Assembly (NCBI RefSeq): GCF_902833045.1
Contig: NZ_CADFDU010000013.1
Location: 62,001 to 126,000, forward strand
Source of the DNA: Burkholderia sp. BCC0322
GTDB taxonomy: Bacteria > Pseudomonadota > Gammaproteobacteria > Burkholderiales > Burkholderiaceae
DNA: 64,000 nucleotides
Direction: 5' to 3'
Every line of letters begins with the position of its first letter. Position 1 is the first letter of the stretch. Of this stretch, positions 1 through 7,493 are shown piece after piece. Under the pieces are notes generated by a model. It worked only from the letters and a program-made list of their open reading frames with translations. It made no database searches and was not told the DNA's origin. The position numbers and the translations under genes were made by a program.

Positions 1-1299
1 GCGATCATCGGCACCGGCATCTTCGTGCTGACCGGCACCGGCGCCGTGCAGGCCGGCCCCGCGCTGATGCTGTCGTTCGTGATCGCCGCGATCGCGTGCG
101 GCCTCGCGGCGCTGTCGTACGCGGAATTCGCGTCGACGATCCCCGTCGCCGGCTCGATCTACACGTATTCGTATGCCACCCTCGGCGAGGTCGTCGCGTG
201 GATCATCGGCTGGGACCTGATGCTCGAATACGGCCTCGCGTCGTCGGCCGTGTCGGTCGGCTGGTCGGGCTACCTGCAGTCGCTGCTGCAGGGCTTCGGG
301 CTGTCGCTGCCCACCGTGCTGACGGCGGCGCCCGGCGCGGTGCCGGGCGTCGTCACGTGGTTCAACCTGCCCGCGTTCCTCGTGATGATCGTGATCACGA
401 CGCTGCTGTCGATCGGCATCCGCGAGTCGACCCGCATCAACAACATCATGGTGTTCATCAAGGTGTCGGTCGTGCTGCTCGTGATCGCGGTCGGCCTGTT
501 CCACGTGACGCCCGCGAACTGGAAGCCTTTCATGCCGCACGGCTGGAACGGCGTGTTCGGCGCGGCGGCCGTGATGTTCTTCGCGTTCATCGGCTTCGAC
601 GCGGTGTCGTCGGCCGCCGAGGAAGTGAAGAATCCGAAACGCGACCTGCCGATCGGCATCATCGCGTCGCTCGCGGTGTGCGCGGTGCTGTACGTGACGG
701 TCGCCGCGGTCGCGACCGGCATCGTGCCATCGGCCCAGTACGCGAACATCTCGCACCCGATCTCGTACGCGCTGCAGATGGCCGGCGAGACGTGGGTCGC
801 GGGCTTCATCGATCTCGGCGCGGTGCTCGGCATGCTGACCGTGATCCTCGTGATGAGCTACGGCCAGACGCGCGTGATCTTCGCGATGTCGCGCGACGGG
901 CTGCTGCCCGCGACGCTGTCGCGCGTGCACCCGCGCTACGCGACGCCGTTCCTGACGACCTGGCTCGTCGGCCTGTTCTTCGGGCTGATCGCCGCGCTCG
1001 TGCCGCTCAACGTACTCGCCGAACTGATCAACATCGGCACGCTCGCGGCGTTCTCGATGGTGTCGATCGCCGTGCTCGTGCTGCGTCGCACGCACCCCGA
1101 CCTGCCGCGGGCGTTCCGCTGCCCCGGCGTGCCCGTAGTGCCGATCCTCGCGGTCGCGTCGTGCCTGTTCCTGATGCTGAACCTGCAACCCGTCACCTGG
1201 GCCGCGTTCGGCATCTGGCTCGTAATCGGCCTCGTGATCTACTTCCTGTACTCGCGCCACCACTCGAAGCTCGCGCACGGTCACCACGACGCGCACTGA
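1..1299 (+). CDS. Amino-acid permease of the APC superfamily (5' end outside window)
   Basis: Inner-membrane amino-acid:cation symporter of the APC superfamily, most like the cationic amino acid transporter (CAT/YfnA) branch. The reading frame is open from base 1, so the true start lies upstream; 432 residues are visible. The first residues, IIGTGIFVLTGTGA, are the family's TM1 motif with the unwound GTGIF segment that binds the substrate backbone. About eleven hydrophobic helices follow, including the TM6 segment FFAFIGFDAVSSAAEEVKNP, which is diagnostic of APC carriers. The tail is cytoplasmic and His-rich (HHSKLAHGHHDAH). Substrate cannot be decided from sequence; Arg/Lys or a small neutral amino acid are the usual ones. 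No partner gene is visible. Confidence 0.93.
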   Translation, partial: AIIGTGIFVLTGTGAVQAGPALMLSFVIAAIACGLAALSYAEFASTIPVAGSIYTYSYATLGEVVAWIIGWDLMLEYGLASSAVSVGWSGYLQSLLQGFGLSLPTVLTAAPGAVPGVVTWFNLPAFLVMIVITTLLSIGIRESTRINNIMVFIKVSVVLLVIAVGLFHVTPANWKPFMPHGWNGVFGAAAVMFFAFIGFDAVSSAAEEVKNPKRDLPIGIIASLAVCAVLYVTVAAVATGIVPSAQYANISHPISYALQMAGETWVAGFIDLGAVLGMLTVILVMSYGQTRVIFAMSRDGLLPATLSRVHPRYATPFLTTWLVGLFFGLIAALVPLNVLAELINIGTLAAFSMVSIAVLVLRRTHPDLPRAFRCPGVPVVPILAVASCLFLMLNLQPVTWAAFGIWLVIGLVIYFLYSRHHSKLAHGHHDAH

Positions 1300-1850
1300 G
1301 CGCCGCCGTGCCGCACGCGGCACGGTGCGCACCCGCGGGGCCGGATACCGGCCCCGCCCCCCTCCCCTCCCCGCCCTGCCTTCACGCGTCACGCCGCCAC
1401 GTTGCCATTCCTGCAACGATCCGTGCGTCAATTCCCGTTCCCATTGGCTGTTTTTCGAATGCCGGCATATTCGCTTCAGATCAGCGCATTAATCGATTGA
1501 AAACGTAATGCGATTGAATTGAATATGAATAGCACAAAATAATTGCGTGACCGGCATTGAACTCTTGCATCCGCCAAACTAGCATTCAGTCGGTCGACCG
1601 CGCGAACCCGCCCAGCCCATACCAGCCCGGGATTGCGACGCAGCATGAGCGCCGCGCGATGCAATCGGCTTCATCGAAACGCATTTCCATTAAACAGAAA
1701 TTCATCGCGTATTCATAAACCAATTTTCAGCATCTTTTTAATTAATTACAATTAAAACCGGATAATCCGGTTGCCGGTATTGCATTGCCTCCGTCCGGAG
1801 GCATGTCGCTGCACCTGTCAGAAGTTCAACAAGAACCAGAGAGGTCTGTC
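1300..1850. other. Non-coding, AT-rich control region
   Basis: No convincing gene. Just after the permease stop are two GC-rich hairpins (arms 1306-1313/1318-1325 and 1335-1344/1348-1357, the latter 10 bp with a 3-base loop). They may end permease transcription, although no T-run follows. From about 1390 to 1790 the composition turns strikingly AT-rich for this chromosome, with runs such as TTTTTAATTAATTACAATTA, and leads into the palindrome and ribosome site of the next gene. The length and composition suggest a large regulatory region or a foreign segment. Confidence 0.6.
1756..1772. promoter_or_regulatory. Perfect interrupted palindrome, candidate operator
   Basis: AACCGGAT-A-ATCCGGTT has two perfect 8-base arms around one central base, 79 bases before the downstream ATG. 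It contains GATAAT, a plausible -10 hexamer, with TTAATT 17 bases upstream as a weak -35. A dimeric repressor bound here would cover the promoter. The regulator is unknown. Confidence 0.45.
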
Positions 1851-2354
1851 ATGAGCAATACATTGGTCAACGTCACGGCAAAGGTCGAAATCAACGCGGC
1901 CAACCAGACGATCGCGGGGCTCAGGGATTATCAAAGCAAGAACTGGGCGATCGGGCTGAACGGGGATACGCTGGCGCCGGACGGTTTCCTGACGTTCTTC
2001 ACCGAGCGCAACCTGCCGTTCAGCTACTACGTGCGCGCACGTGGCGTCTCGGTCGGCGAGCCGAGCGCATACCAGGCGAACATCGAGACGCTGACGCAGC
2101 ACATCGCCGCGATTCGTGCGTCGGAGACGAACCAGGTCCAGGCGACGATCCGCGAGCTCGAGCTGTACAAGTCGAGGAACTGGGCGATCGGCCTGAACGG
2201 CACGACGCTGCAACCGGACAATTTCCTGCCGTTCTTCGGCACCCGCTCCGTGCCGTTCGAGTACTACGTGCGCAGCGGCGGCGTCGAGCTTGGCACGTCG
2301 AACGCGTATGACAACAACATCCGCGCCCTGACGCAGTACCTGGGCTCGCTCTGA
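1851..2354 (+). CDS. Unrecognised protein made of two tandem copies of one ~70-residue domain
   Basis: 167 residues; I do not recognise the family. The ATG at 1851 is chosen because AGAGAGG lies 7 bases upstream. The protein is an internal duplication: roughly residues 20-85 and 100-165 align without gaps at about 58% identity (38 of 66 positions counted by eye). Shared segments are NWAIGLNG, TL.PD.FL.FF, PF.YYVR, GV and AY..NI..LTQ. There is no signal peptide, transmembrane segment or cysteine, so a soluble cytoplasmic protein is likely unless exported by a dedicated route. The aromatic-rich, two-fold design resembles what small lectins or self-assembling proteins look like, but that is only an analogy. 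It stands alone, with an AT-rich promoter region upstream and a hairpin downstream, so it is probably monocistronic. Confidence 0.85.
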   Translation: MSNTLVNVTAKVEINAANQTIAGLRDYQSKNWAIGLNGDTLAPDGFLTFFTERNLPFSYYVRARGVSVGEPSAYQANIETLTQHIAAIRASETNQVQATIRELELYKSRNWAIGLNGTTLQPDNFLPFFGTRSVPFEYYVRSGGVELGTSNAYDNNIRALTQYLGSL

Positions 2355-2363
2355 CGGAGCACC

Positions 2364-2391
2364 CCGCCGGGTGGATGTATCCGCCCGGCGG
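2364..2391 (+). terminator. Putative hairpin terminator after the tandem-domain gene
   Basis: A 13-base-pair stem with one G-U-type mismatch (arms 2364-2376 and 2379-2391) starts nine bases after the stop codon. No T-tract follows, so it is either a Rho-assisted end or simply a stabilising 3' hairpin. Confidence 0.4.
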
Positions 2392-2560
2392 CCTGCCGGC
2401 GGCCCGTCCAGGGCCGCCCTGCCCGCCTTCCTCGCTGCTCAGTCTCCCCCTTCCCCGTTTTGCCCGTTCCCCGTCGCCTGCACGCTTGCCGCGGCCGGTT
2501 CATAATCGCGCCATCGAACGGCGGCCCGCATCGGCGGTGTCGCCCGGCAACAGGAAGGAG

Positions 2561-3589
2561 ATGATGGAAAGCGTCGATCTCGATGTATTGAAATCCAGCG
2601 CGCGCTGGCTCGAAGAAGGGCGCCGCGTGCTGTTGGTGACGGTCGTGAAGACGTGGGGCTCGTCGCCCCGCCCCGAAGGCGCGATGCTCGCGGTGCGCGA
2701 GGACGGACTCGTGGTCGGCTCCGTGTCCGGCGGGTGTATCGAGGACGACCTGATCGCCCGCGTGCACGCGAGCGGGATCGCGGCCGACGCGCGCCCGGAA
2801 GCGCTCAAGTACGGCGTGACGGCCGAGGAAGCGCACCGCTTCGGGCTGCCGTGCGGCGGCACGATCCAGCTCGTGCTCGAGCCGCTCACGCGCGACAGCG
2901 GGATTGCCGCGCTGTGCGCGGAAGTCGAGGCCGGCCGTCTCGTCACGCGCACGATGACGCTCGCGACGGGCCGCGCATCGCTGTCGCCCGCGCAGGCGGC
3001 CGACGGGCTCGCGTTCGACGGCGAGCGGCTCGTGACGATCCACGGGCCGCGCTATCGAATGCTCGTGATCGGCGCCGGCCAGTTGTCGCGCTATTTGTGC
3101 CAGATCGCGGTCGGGCTCGACTACCAGGTGACGGTGTGCGATCCGCGCGAGGAATACACGGATGCATGGGACGTGCCGGGTACGCGTGTCGTGCACACGA
3201 TGCCCGACGATACGGTGCTCGACATGAATCTCGACGCACGTTCGGCCGTGATCGCGCTCACGCACGATCCGAAGCTCGACGATCTCGCGCTGATGGAAGC
3301 GCTGAAGACGCCCGCGTTCTACGTGGGCGCGCTCGGTTCGCGGCGCAACAACGCGGCGCGGCGCGAGCGGCTGCGCGAATTCGACCTGAGCGAAGCAGAA
3401 CTGGGCCGGCTGCACGGGCCGGCAGGCATTTACATCGGCAGCCGGACGCCGCCGGAAATCGCGATCTCGATCCTCGCCGAGATCACCGCCGCGAAGAACA
3501 ACGTGTCGCTGCCGACGATCCTGCAGGTCGAGGGTGCGAAGGCCGCGCGCGAAATCGCGGCGAACAGCGGCGCGGCCTGCGGCCTCTGA
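2561..3589 (+). CDS. xdhC: XdhC/CoxI family protein (molybdenum-cofactor insertion)
   Basis: 342 residues with the two XdhC modules. The N-terminal XdhC/CoxI domain (about 10-90) has GSVSGGCIEDDL. The C-terminal Rossmann-like domain (about 165-320) has the nucleotide-binding segment VIGAGQLSRYLCQIA, then DPREE and GALGSRRNNAARRERL. Family members bind sulfurated molybdenum cofactor and deliver it to xanthine-dehydrogenase-type enzymes. AGGAAGGAG lies directly before two adjacent ATGs (2561 and 2564); either could be used. No xanthine or aldehyde oxidase subunit gene is adjacent, so its client enzyme must be encoded elsewhere. Its function here is inferred from the family alone. Confidence 0.88.
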   Translation: MMESVDLDVLKSSARWLEEGRRVLLVTVVKTWGSSPRPEGAMLAVREDGLVVGSVSGGCIEDDLIARVHASGIAADARPEALKYGVTAEEAHRFGLPCGGTIQLVLEPLTRDSGIAALCAEVEAGRLVTRTMTLATGRASLSPAQAADGLAFDGERLVTIHGPRYRMLVIGAGQLSRYLCQIAVGLDYQVTVCDPREEYTDAWDVPGTRVVHTMPDDTVLDMNLDARSAVIALTHDPKLDDLALMEALKTPAFYVGALGSRRNNAARRERLREFDLSEAELGRLHGPAGIYIGSRTPPEIAISILAEITAAKNNVSLPTILQVEGAKAAREIAANSGAACGL

Positions 3590-3699
3590 TCGCTAACGGC
3601 GCCGGCGCGCGGTCGCGCCGGGCACGGCTTCGCGACGAGCAAAGCGGACGAAACCAACGAAACGGCACGCGCCGGCGCCAGGCCGACACGTGCCGCCGA

Positions 3700-4434
3700 T
3701 CAGGTCAGCCCGGCGGCCAGCGCCGCGGCGACCGAACCGACCACCAGCACGACGCCCACCGTGCGGCGCTTGTTCAGCTCGGTCCACAGCAGCACGCCGG
3801 TCAGCGACAGCAGGATCAGCGAGCCTGCAATCGTGTCCATCAGCAGCACCCAGCCGAGATTCATCCCGACGCCGCGATGCAGATTGTTCAGCGTGGTCAG
3901 GAACGTGTTGCCCGTGCGCTTCACCGCGACGTAGCCGTTGCCGACCCAGTATTCGGCCTGCAGGTTCTGGTGCGGGCCGAACAGGCCCATCTGCCAGTGC
4001 TCCGGCTGCATCACGCGTTTGTCGCCCCACGCGACGGGCTGCGCGGGTTCCTTGCGCATGCGGCCCGGCTTGCCGTCGAAATGCAGTTCGTGCTGCAGCC
4101 ACTTCGTCATCGCGGCGGGCGTCTTCGGCGCCGGATCAGGCAGCGCGATCTGCATCTCCTCGACCTGCGGCTCGCCGGTCGAAATCTTCAGCGGCGGTGC
4201 GCGGTGGTTGAGCAGCACGCCCGTCACGCCGAACAGCAGCCCGAGCACCGCGCCCCACAGGCCGACCCAGCCATGCACCTTGCGCAGCCACTTGATGAAG
4301 GTCGCGCGACGCGAACGCTGGCGGCGCGCAGCCAGTTCGTCGTCACCCAGCGGGCGGGCCGCCGGGTGCAGCACGGTGACACCCGCGCGGGAAGTACCCG
4401 TCTGGGGCGGATTGATCGTTTCGGGCGCGTTCAC
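3700..4434 (-). CDS. PepSY-domain inner-membrane protein
   Basis: 244 residues. A basic cytoplasmic N-terminus (ARRQRSRRATFIKWLRKVHGW) precedes TM1 (about 55-75). A periplasmic PepSY-type region of about 110 residues follows, then TM2 (GWVLLMDTIAGSLILLSLTG) and TM3 at the C-terminus. This is the PepSY-associated-TM architecture often encoded beside siderophore receptors and ferric reductases. A Fur-like site about 70-90 bases upstream supports an iron-linked role. The biochemical activity of the family is not established. No TonB receptor is adjacent. It converges with xdhC. Confidence 0.85.
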   Translation of the reverse strand: MNAPETINPPQTGTSRAGVTVLHPAARPLGDDELAARRQRSRRATFIKWLRKVHGWVGLWGAVLGLLFGVTGVLLNHRAPPLKISTGEPQVEEMQIALPDPAPKTPAAMTKWLQHELHFDGKPGRMRKEPAQPVAWGDKRVMQPEHWQMGLFGPHQNLQAEYWVGNGYVAVKRTGNTFLTTLNNLHRGVGMNLGWVLLMDTIAGSLILLSLTGVLLWTELNKRRTVGVVLVVGSVAAALAAGLT

Positions 4435-4503
4435 GCGAAAGGGTCCATTCGTTCAAAACAACGGGCGGCGCGCAGAGCGTGCGCGCCGCCCGAGCGGCAT
4501 GAA

Positions 4504-4522
4504 AATGAGAATGGATATCATT
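4504..4522 (-). promoter_or_regulatory. Putative Fur box upstream of the PepSY gene
   Basis: AATGAGAATGGATATCATT closely resembles the classic Fur-operator form of ATGAGAAT followed by A/T-rich ATCATT, with about two differences from AATGAGAATGATTATCATT. It lies 70-90 bases ahead of the PepSY start in a region otherwise poor in such A/T motifs. It fits iron repression of that gene. This is a pattern match only. Confidence 0.55.
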
Positions 4523-4703
4523 ACACAAATCGATAGCCGGCTCAATCCGCCCGGCTGCATGGCGGCGAGCCCCGCGACAGAGGGAACTCAAACGAAGCAG
4601 ACACATTGCTTCATGATGCGGGAAGATCGGGGAGGAATATCGACAGAATGACTTTTCGGAATCGAGACGGCATTTCGTAAGAAATCGCACGATACCGAGC
4701 CGT

Positions 4704-5021
4704 TCAACGCAGCGGCGGCAGCGGAAAGCGCGGTGCGGCGGCGTCCGGCGCGGGTTCGGTACGGTCGAGCGCGTACAGCCACGCGAGCAGATCCGCGACC
4801 GCCTGGTAGAGCTGCGGCGGAATCCGGTCGTCGAGGTCGACCTGCATCAGCAGGGACACCATCTCCGGCGCCGTATGCACGTACAACCCCGCGTCGTGCG
4901 CGCGCGCGACGATCATCTCGGCGAGCGCACCGTAGCCCTTCGCGACCACGCGCGGCGCCGCATCACCGCCCTTCGGATCGTAGACGAGCGCGGCGGCGCG
5001 CTTGCGGGACGTCATGCTCAT
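4704..5021 (-). CDS. Stand-alone FlhB C-terminal-domain protein (FhlB/YlzH-like)
   Basis: 105 residues matching only the cytoplasmic C-domain of the flagellar export gate protein FlhB. The segment ALVYDPKGGDAAPRVVAKGYGALAEMI corresponds to what follows the NPTH autocleavage site in FlhB, and IPPQLYQAVADLLAWLYALD matches its final helices. NPTH itself and all transmembrane helices are absent, so the protein equals the cleaved FlhB-CC fragment. In FlhB this fragment sets export specificity and is where FliK acts. Its ATG overlaps the stop of the upstream FliK-family gene (ATGA, 5018-5021), which implies translational coupling and a joint role in the export switch. It is the last gene of the leftward flagellar run and has a short Pro/Ala-rich tail. 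Confidence 0.85.
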   Translation of the reverse strand: MSMTSRKRAAALVYDPKGGDAAPRVVAKGYGALAEMIVARAHDAGLYVHTAPEMVSLLMQVDLDDRIPPQLYQAVADLLAWLYALDRTEPAPDAAAPRFPLPPLR

Positions 5022-6388
5022 TGCAGCGCCTCGTCGGTATCCGGCGCACGCGTCGTCGGGCCGCCGGCCGAGGCTGAACCGCGCGCATACGCGGCCGCGG
5101 CCGCCTGGGCCGCAAACAGGTCGAAGCCGTCCGGGCCGTCGTCGACCGCGCGGATCGACAGCCCGCCCACCTTGAGCCCCGACACTTCGAGCCGCTGCCG
5201 CAGTGCCGCCTCGTGCCGGGTGAGACGGTCGGCCCCCGTCTGGTTCGCACGCAGCCGCGCGACGAGCTGCGTGCCGTTCAGCACCAGCTCCGCGTCGACC
5301 GTGCCGAGCGACGGCAACGTCAGCGTGAGGCGCGTGCGCCAGGCGATGCCGTCGCCCGAGTCGCCGCCGTCGCCGCGCGGCGCCCGGCTGCCCGGATCGT
5401 CGGGCTCGATCGTCCAGTCGAGCCGCGCGCCGGGCCATGCCTCGCCGGCCCAGCGAAACTGGTCGGTCGCGAGCGCGTCGAGCTGCTGCCTGACGAGCGG
5501 CACCGCGGCCGGATGCACGGGCGCAAGCGTCTGCGCCTGGGAATCGGACGATGCGGCAGCCAGTTCGGCTCGCGCGGGCGTCCAGCGCGCATCGGGCCGA
5601 TCGCCGAGCAGATCGGCCGTATCGGGCGGCAGCGACGCCCCCTGCCGCGCGCCCGACGGCAGGGCCGGCGCGGGATCGCGAGCCGCCGCGCCGCCCTGCG
5701 CCGGCGTGCCCGGCTGCGCCGTTGCGCGCGCGCTCGCCGGTAACGGCGGACGCTGCGCGAGCAGCTCGTCGAGCGGGTCGGTCGAGCCGTGCTGTACGGC
5801 ATCCGGGTCAGCCGGCACGAGCGCGGCCGCGAGGCGTGCCTGCGGCTCGCGCATCAGCGCCGCGAGCGGACGCTGGCCAGCCAGCCACTGCGCGAGATGG
5901 GATTCATAGAAGAGGCCGCTTTCGCTCACCGCCTGCGCGAGCGCTGCGCGCAGCGCGGCAACCGGCAAAGTCGCAGCCGCTTCGCGCACCGCGGCGGCCG
6001 ACGACGCCGCAGCGGCAGCCGGCGACGCCGCGGCGGAAGCGGGCGTGGAAGACGCAGCCGGATCGGAGGCGGCCGGCGCGGCCGCGTCGGTCAGCAGCAC
6101 GGTGGGGTCGGCCAGCAGCGGCGCGCGCCCGGCAATGGCCGGCGTCGAGTCGCCGCCCGCGCGCGAGATCGCGTCGAGCACGCGCCCGACATCGGACAGC
6201 GCAGTCTGGGTGGAAGCGGGCGGCGCGGCAGGCGGACTGCCGGCCGAAGGCGTGGACGACGCACCGGTGCCCGGCGTGCCGACCTGTGAGGTCGCGCCAC
6301 CGCCGGCGGGCGCCGACACGGTGCCGGTCAGCAAGCTGTCGAGGCGGCTCGCGAGCAGTGCGGCCGCAACGGGGTCGATACCGGTCAT
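5018..6388 (-). CDS. FliK-family flagellar hook-length control protein (second copy)
   Basis: 456 residues. The N-terminal ~320 residues are Ala/Pro/Ser-rich, low-complexity and probably extended, as expected for a molecular ruler. The C-terminal part (about 340-440) carries a Flg_hook-type domain: LTLPSLGTVDAELVLNGTQLVARLRA followed by RLTRHEAALRQRLEVSGLKVGGLSI. In this family the C-domain contacts FlhB to switch export from rod/hook to filament substrates. It is coupled by ATGA to the downstream FlhB-C-domain gene. The window also holds a canonical fliK at the end of the fliF-J operon, so this is a paralogue with divergent sequence. Whether it sets hook length or has another secreted-ruler function is not decided by sequence. 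Confidence 0.85.
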   Translation of the reverse strand: MTGIDPVAAALLASRLDSLLTGTVSAPAGGGATSQVGTPGTGASSTPSAGSPPAAPPASTQTALSDVGRVLDAISRAGGDSTPAIAGRAPLLADPTVLLTDAAAPAASDPAASSTPASAAASPAAAAASSAAAVREAAATLPVAALRAALAQAVSESGLFYESHLAQWLAGQRPLAALMREPQARLAAALVPADPDAVQHGSTDPLDELLAQRPPLPASARATAQPGTPAQGGAAARDPAPALPSGARQGASLPPDTADLLGDRPDARWTPARAELAAASSDSQAQTLAPVHPAAVPLVRQQLDALATDQFRWAGEAWPGARLDWTIEPDDPGSRAPRGDGGDSGDGIAWRTRLTLTLPSLGTVDAELVLNGTQLVARLRANQTGADRLTRHEAALRQRLEVSGLKVGGLSIRAVDDGPDGFDLFAAQAAAAAYARGSASAGGPTTRAPDTDEALQ

Positions 6389-6517
6389 GATCGGAGCCTG
6401 GTCACCTCAGCCACATCGTGGCGAATCCGGGAACGACACACCGGTGCCGTCCGCGGGAACTGCGCGTCTGCCGCAACGGGCTCGTGCACCCCGCGCCCGT
6501 TTCCCCGGAAACGGGCC

Positions 6518-6850
6518 CTACCCGCGCGCGCGGTAGAGATCGGTCAATACCTTGGTCGAGCGCCGCGCCTCGAACAGCGCGGACAGCCGCGCGACGTCCG
6601 GGCTCGCGAGATCGCGGATCGCGGCGTCGTCGGCCAGGATGCGGCGGATCAGGTCGAGCTTGCGGCCGAGGTCCGATTCGTCGAGCACGACGCCCGGATC
6701 GGCTTCCTTCAGCCCGTCGACCAGCTGCATGAATTCGGCCTGCAACCCCGGCAACGCGCTCCAGTCGGCGCTGCGGGCGGCACCCAGCATCCGGCCCGAG
6801 ACGGCGGCAAGCGCCTCGTAAAGTTCGAAGTATTCGGCCTTGCGATTCAT
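6518..6850 (-). CDS. fliT: Flagellar export chaperone FliT
   Basis: 110 residues, predicted all-helical. It matches the FliT family in size and in position directly after fliS. FliT binds the filament-cap protein FliD before export and, in enterics, also modulates FlhDC. Its ATG overlaps the fliS stop codon by four bases (6847-6850), so the two are translationally coupled. Sequence conservation in this family is low, so the call rests largely on length, helix pattern and synteny. Confidence 0.83.
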   Translation of the reverse strand: MNRKAEYFELYEALAAVSGRMLGAARSADWSALPGLQAEFMQLVDGLKEADPGVVLDESDLGRKLDLIRRILADDAAIRDLASPDVARLSALFEARRSTKVLTDLYRARG

Positions 6851-7281
6851 CTTGATGCTTCCACTGCCTGTTGCGCGGCCATCCGCGCGACTTCCGGGGC
6901 GATTCCCGTCCATGCTTCCTCGAGCGTCGCGAGCAGCCTGTCGACCTCGACCAGCATCGCGTCGCTCGCCTGCGCGTTGGCCTCGAGCAGACGCCGGCCG
7001 ATATACGCGTACAGCGCGTCCAGCCGTTCCGCGATCTCGCCGCCCGCGTCGAGGTTCAGCGACGCCTTCAGCCCGCTGTCGACGATCCGGATCGCCTTGC
7101 TGATCGCTTCACCGCGCGCGGATACATTGCCCTGCTGCAAATGCATGCGCGCCAGCGCAACCGCCTGCCGCGCGCCCTGGTACAGCATCGCGATCAACCG
7201 GTGCGGGGAGGCGCCCATCACCCCCGTCTCGACGCCGACACGCGCGTATGCACTGGCTCCAGCGTGTCCTGGGGAAAACAT
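6847..7281 (-). CDS. fliS: Flagellin-specific export chaperone FliS
   Basis: 144 residues. FliS binds the C-terminus of flagellin, keeps it from polymerising in the cytosol and presents it to the export apparatus. Visible family features are the N-terminal YARVGVETGVMGASPHRLIAMLYQGARQAVALAR segment (helix 1, including the conserved SPHRLI..LY core) and the later LYAYIGRRLLEAN helix. AAGGAGAAGCGC precedes the ATG. A sigma28-type promoter lies about 75-100 bases upstream, so fliS-fliT-fliK-like-flhB-like can be expressed as a late flagellar class. Confidence 0.95.
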   Translation of the reverse strand: MFSPGHAGASAYARVGVETGVMGASPHRLIAMLYQGARQAVALARMHLQQGNVSARGEAISKAIRIVDSGLKASLNLDAGGEIAERLDALYAYIGRRLLEANAQASDAMLVEVDRLLATLEEAWTGIAPEVARMAAQQAVEASR

Positions 7282-7354
7282 GCGCTTCTCCTTGTTGTGC
7301 GTTGGCTATACGGGAACCGCCGCCGTGCATCGCACGACGCGGCCTTCACCGGAG

Positions 7355-7381
7355 TTATCGGAAGGGATTTGGAAAGCTTTA
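7355..7381 (-). promoter_or_regulatory. Sigma28 (FliA) promoter for fliS
   Basis: On the minus strand the site reads TAAAGCTT, an 11-base spacer, then TCCGATAA. The textbook sigma28 consensus is TAAAGTTT-N11-GCCGATAA, so each box matches 7 of 8 at exactly the expected spacing. It sits in the fliE-fliS intergenic space, about 75 bases before the fliS ATG, pointing at fliS. It would place chaperone synthesis with flagellin in the late class. Confidence 0.8.
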
Positions 7382-7493
7382 GGCAAGCGGCCCATGCCGC
7401 ATCGCGCGGCAGGTTCGCCCAGCGGACCCCGCCCGGATGGCCGTGCGCGGGGCGCTCTCCCCGGATAGCCGTCCTGTCAGACCAGCCGTCCTG

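Noticed and set aside
1815-1830. CTGTCAGAAGTTCAAC as a possible CepR quorum-sensing box
   Set aside because: By eye it matches only about 10 of 16 positions of a typical cep box, lacks the second half-site, and lies between promoter and ATG.
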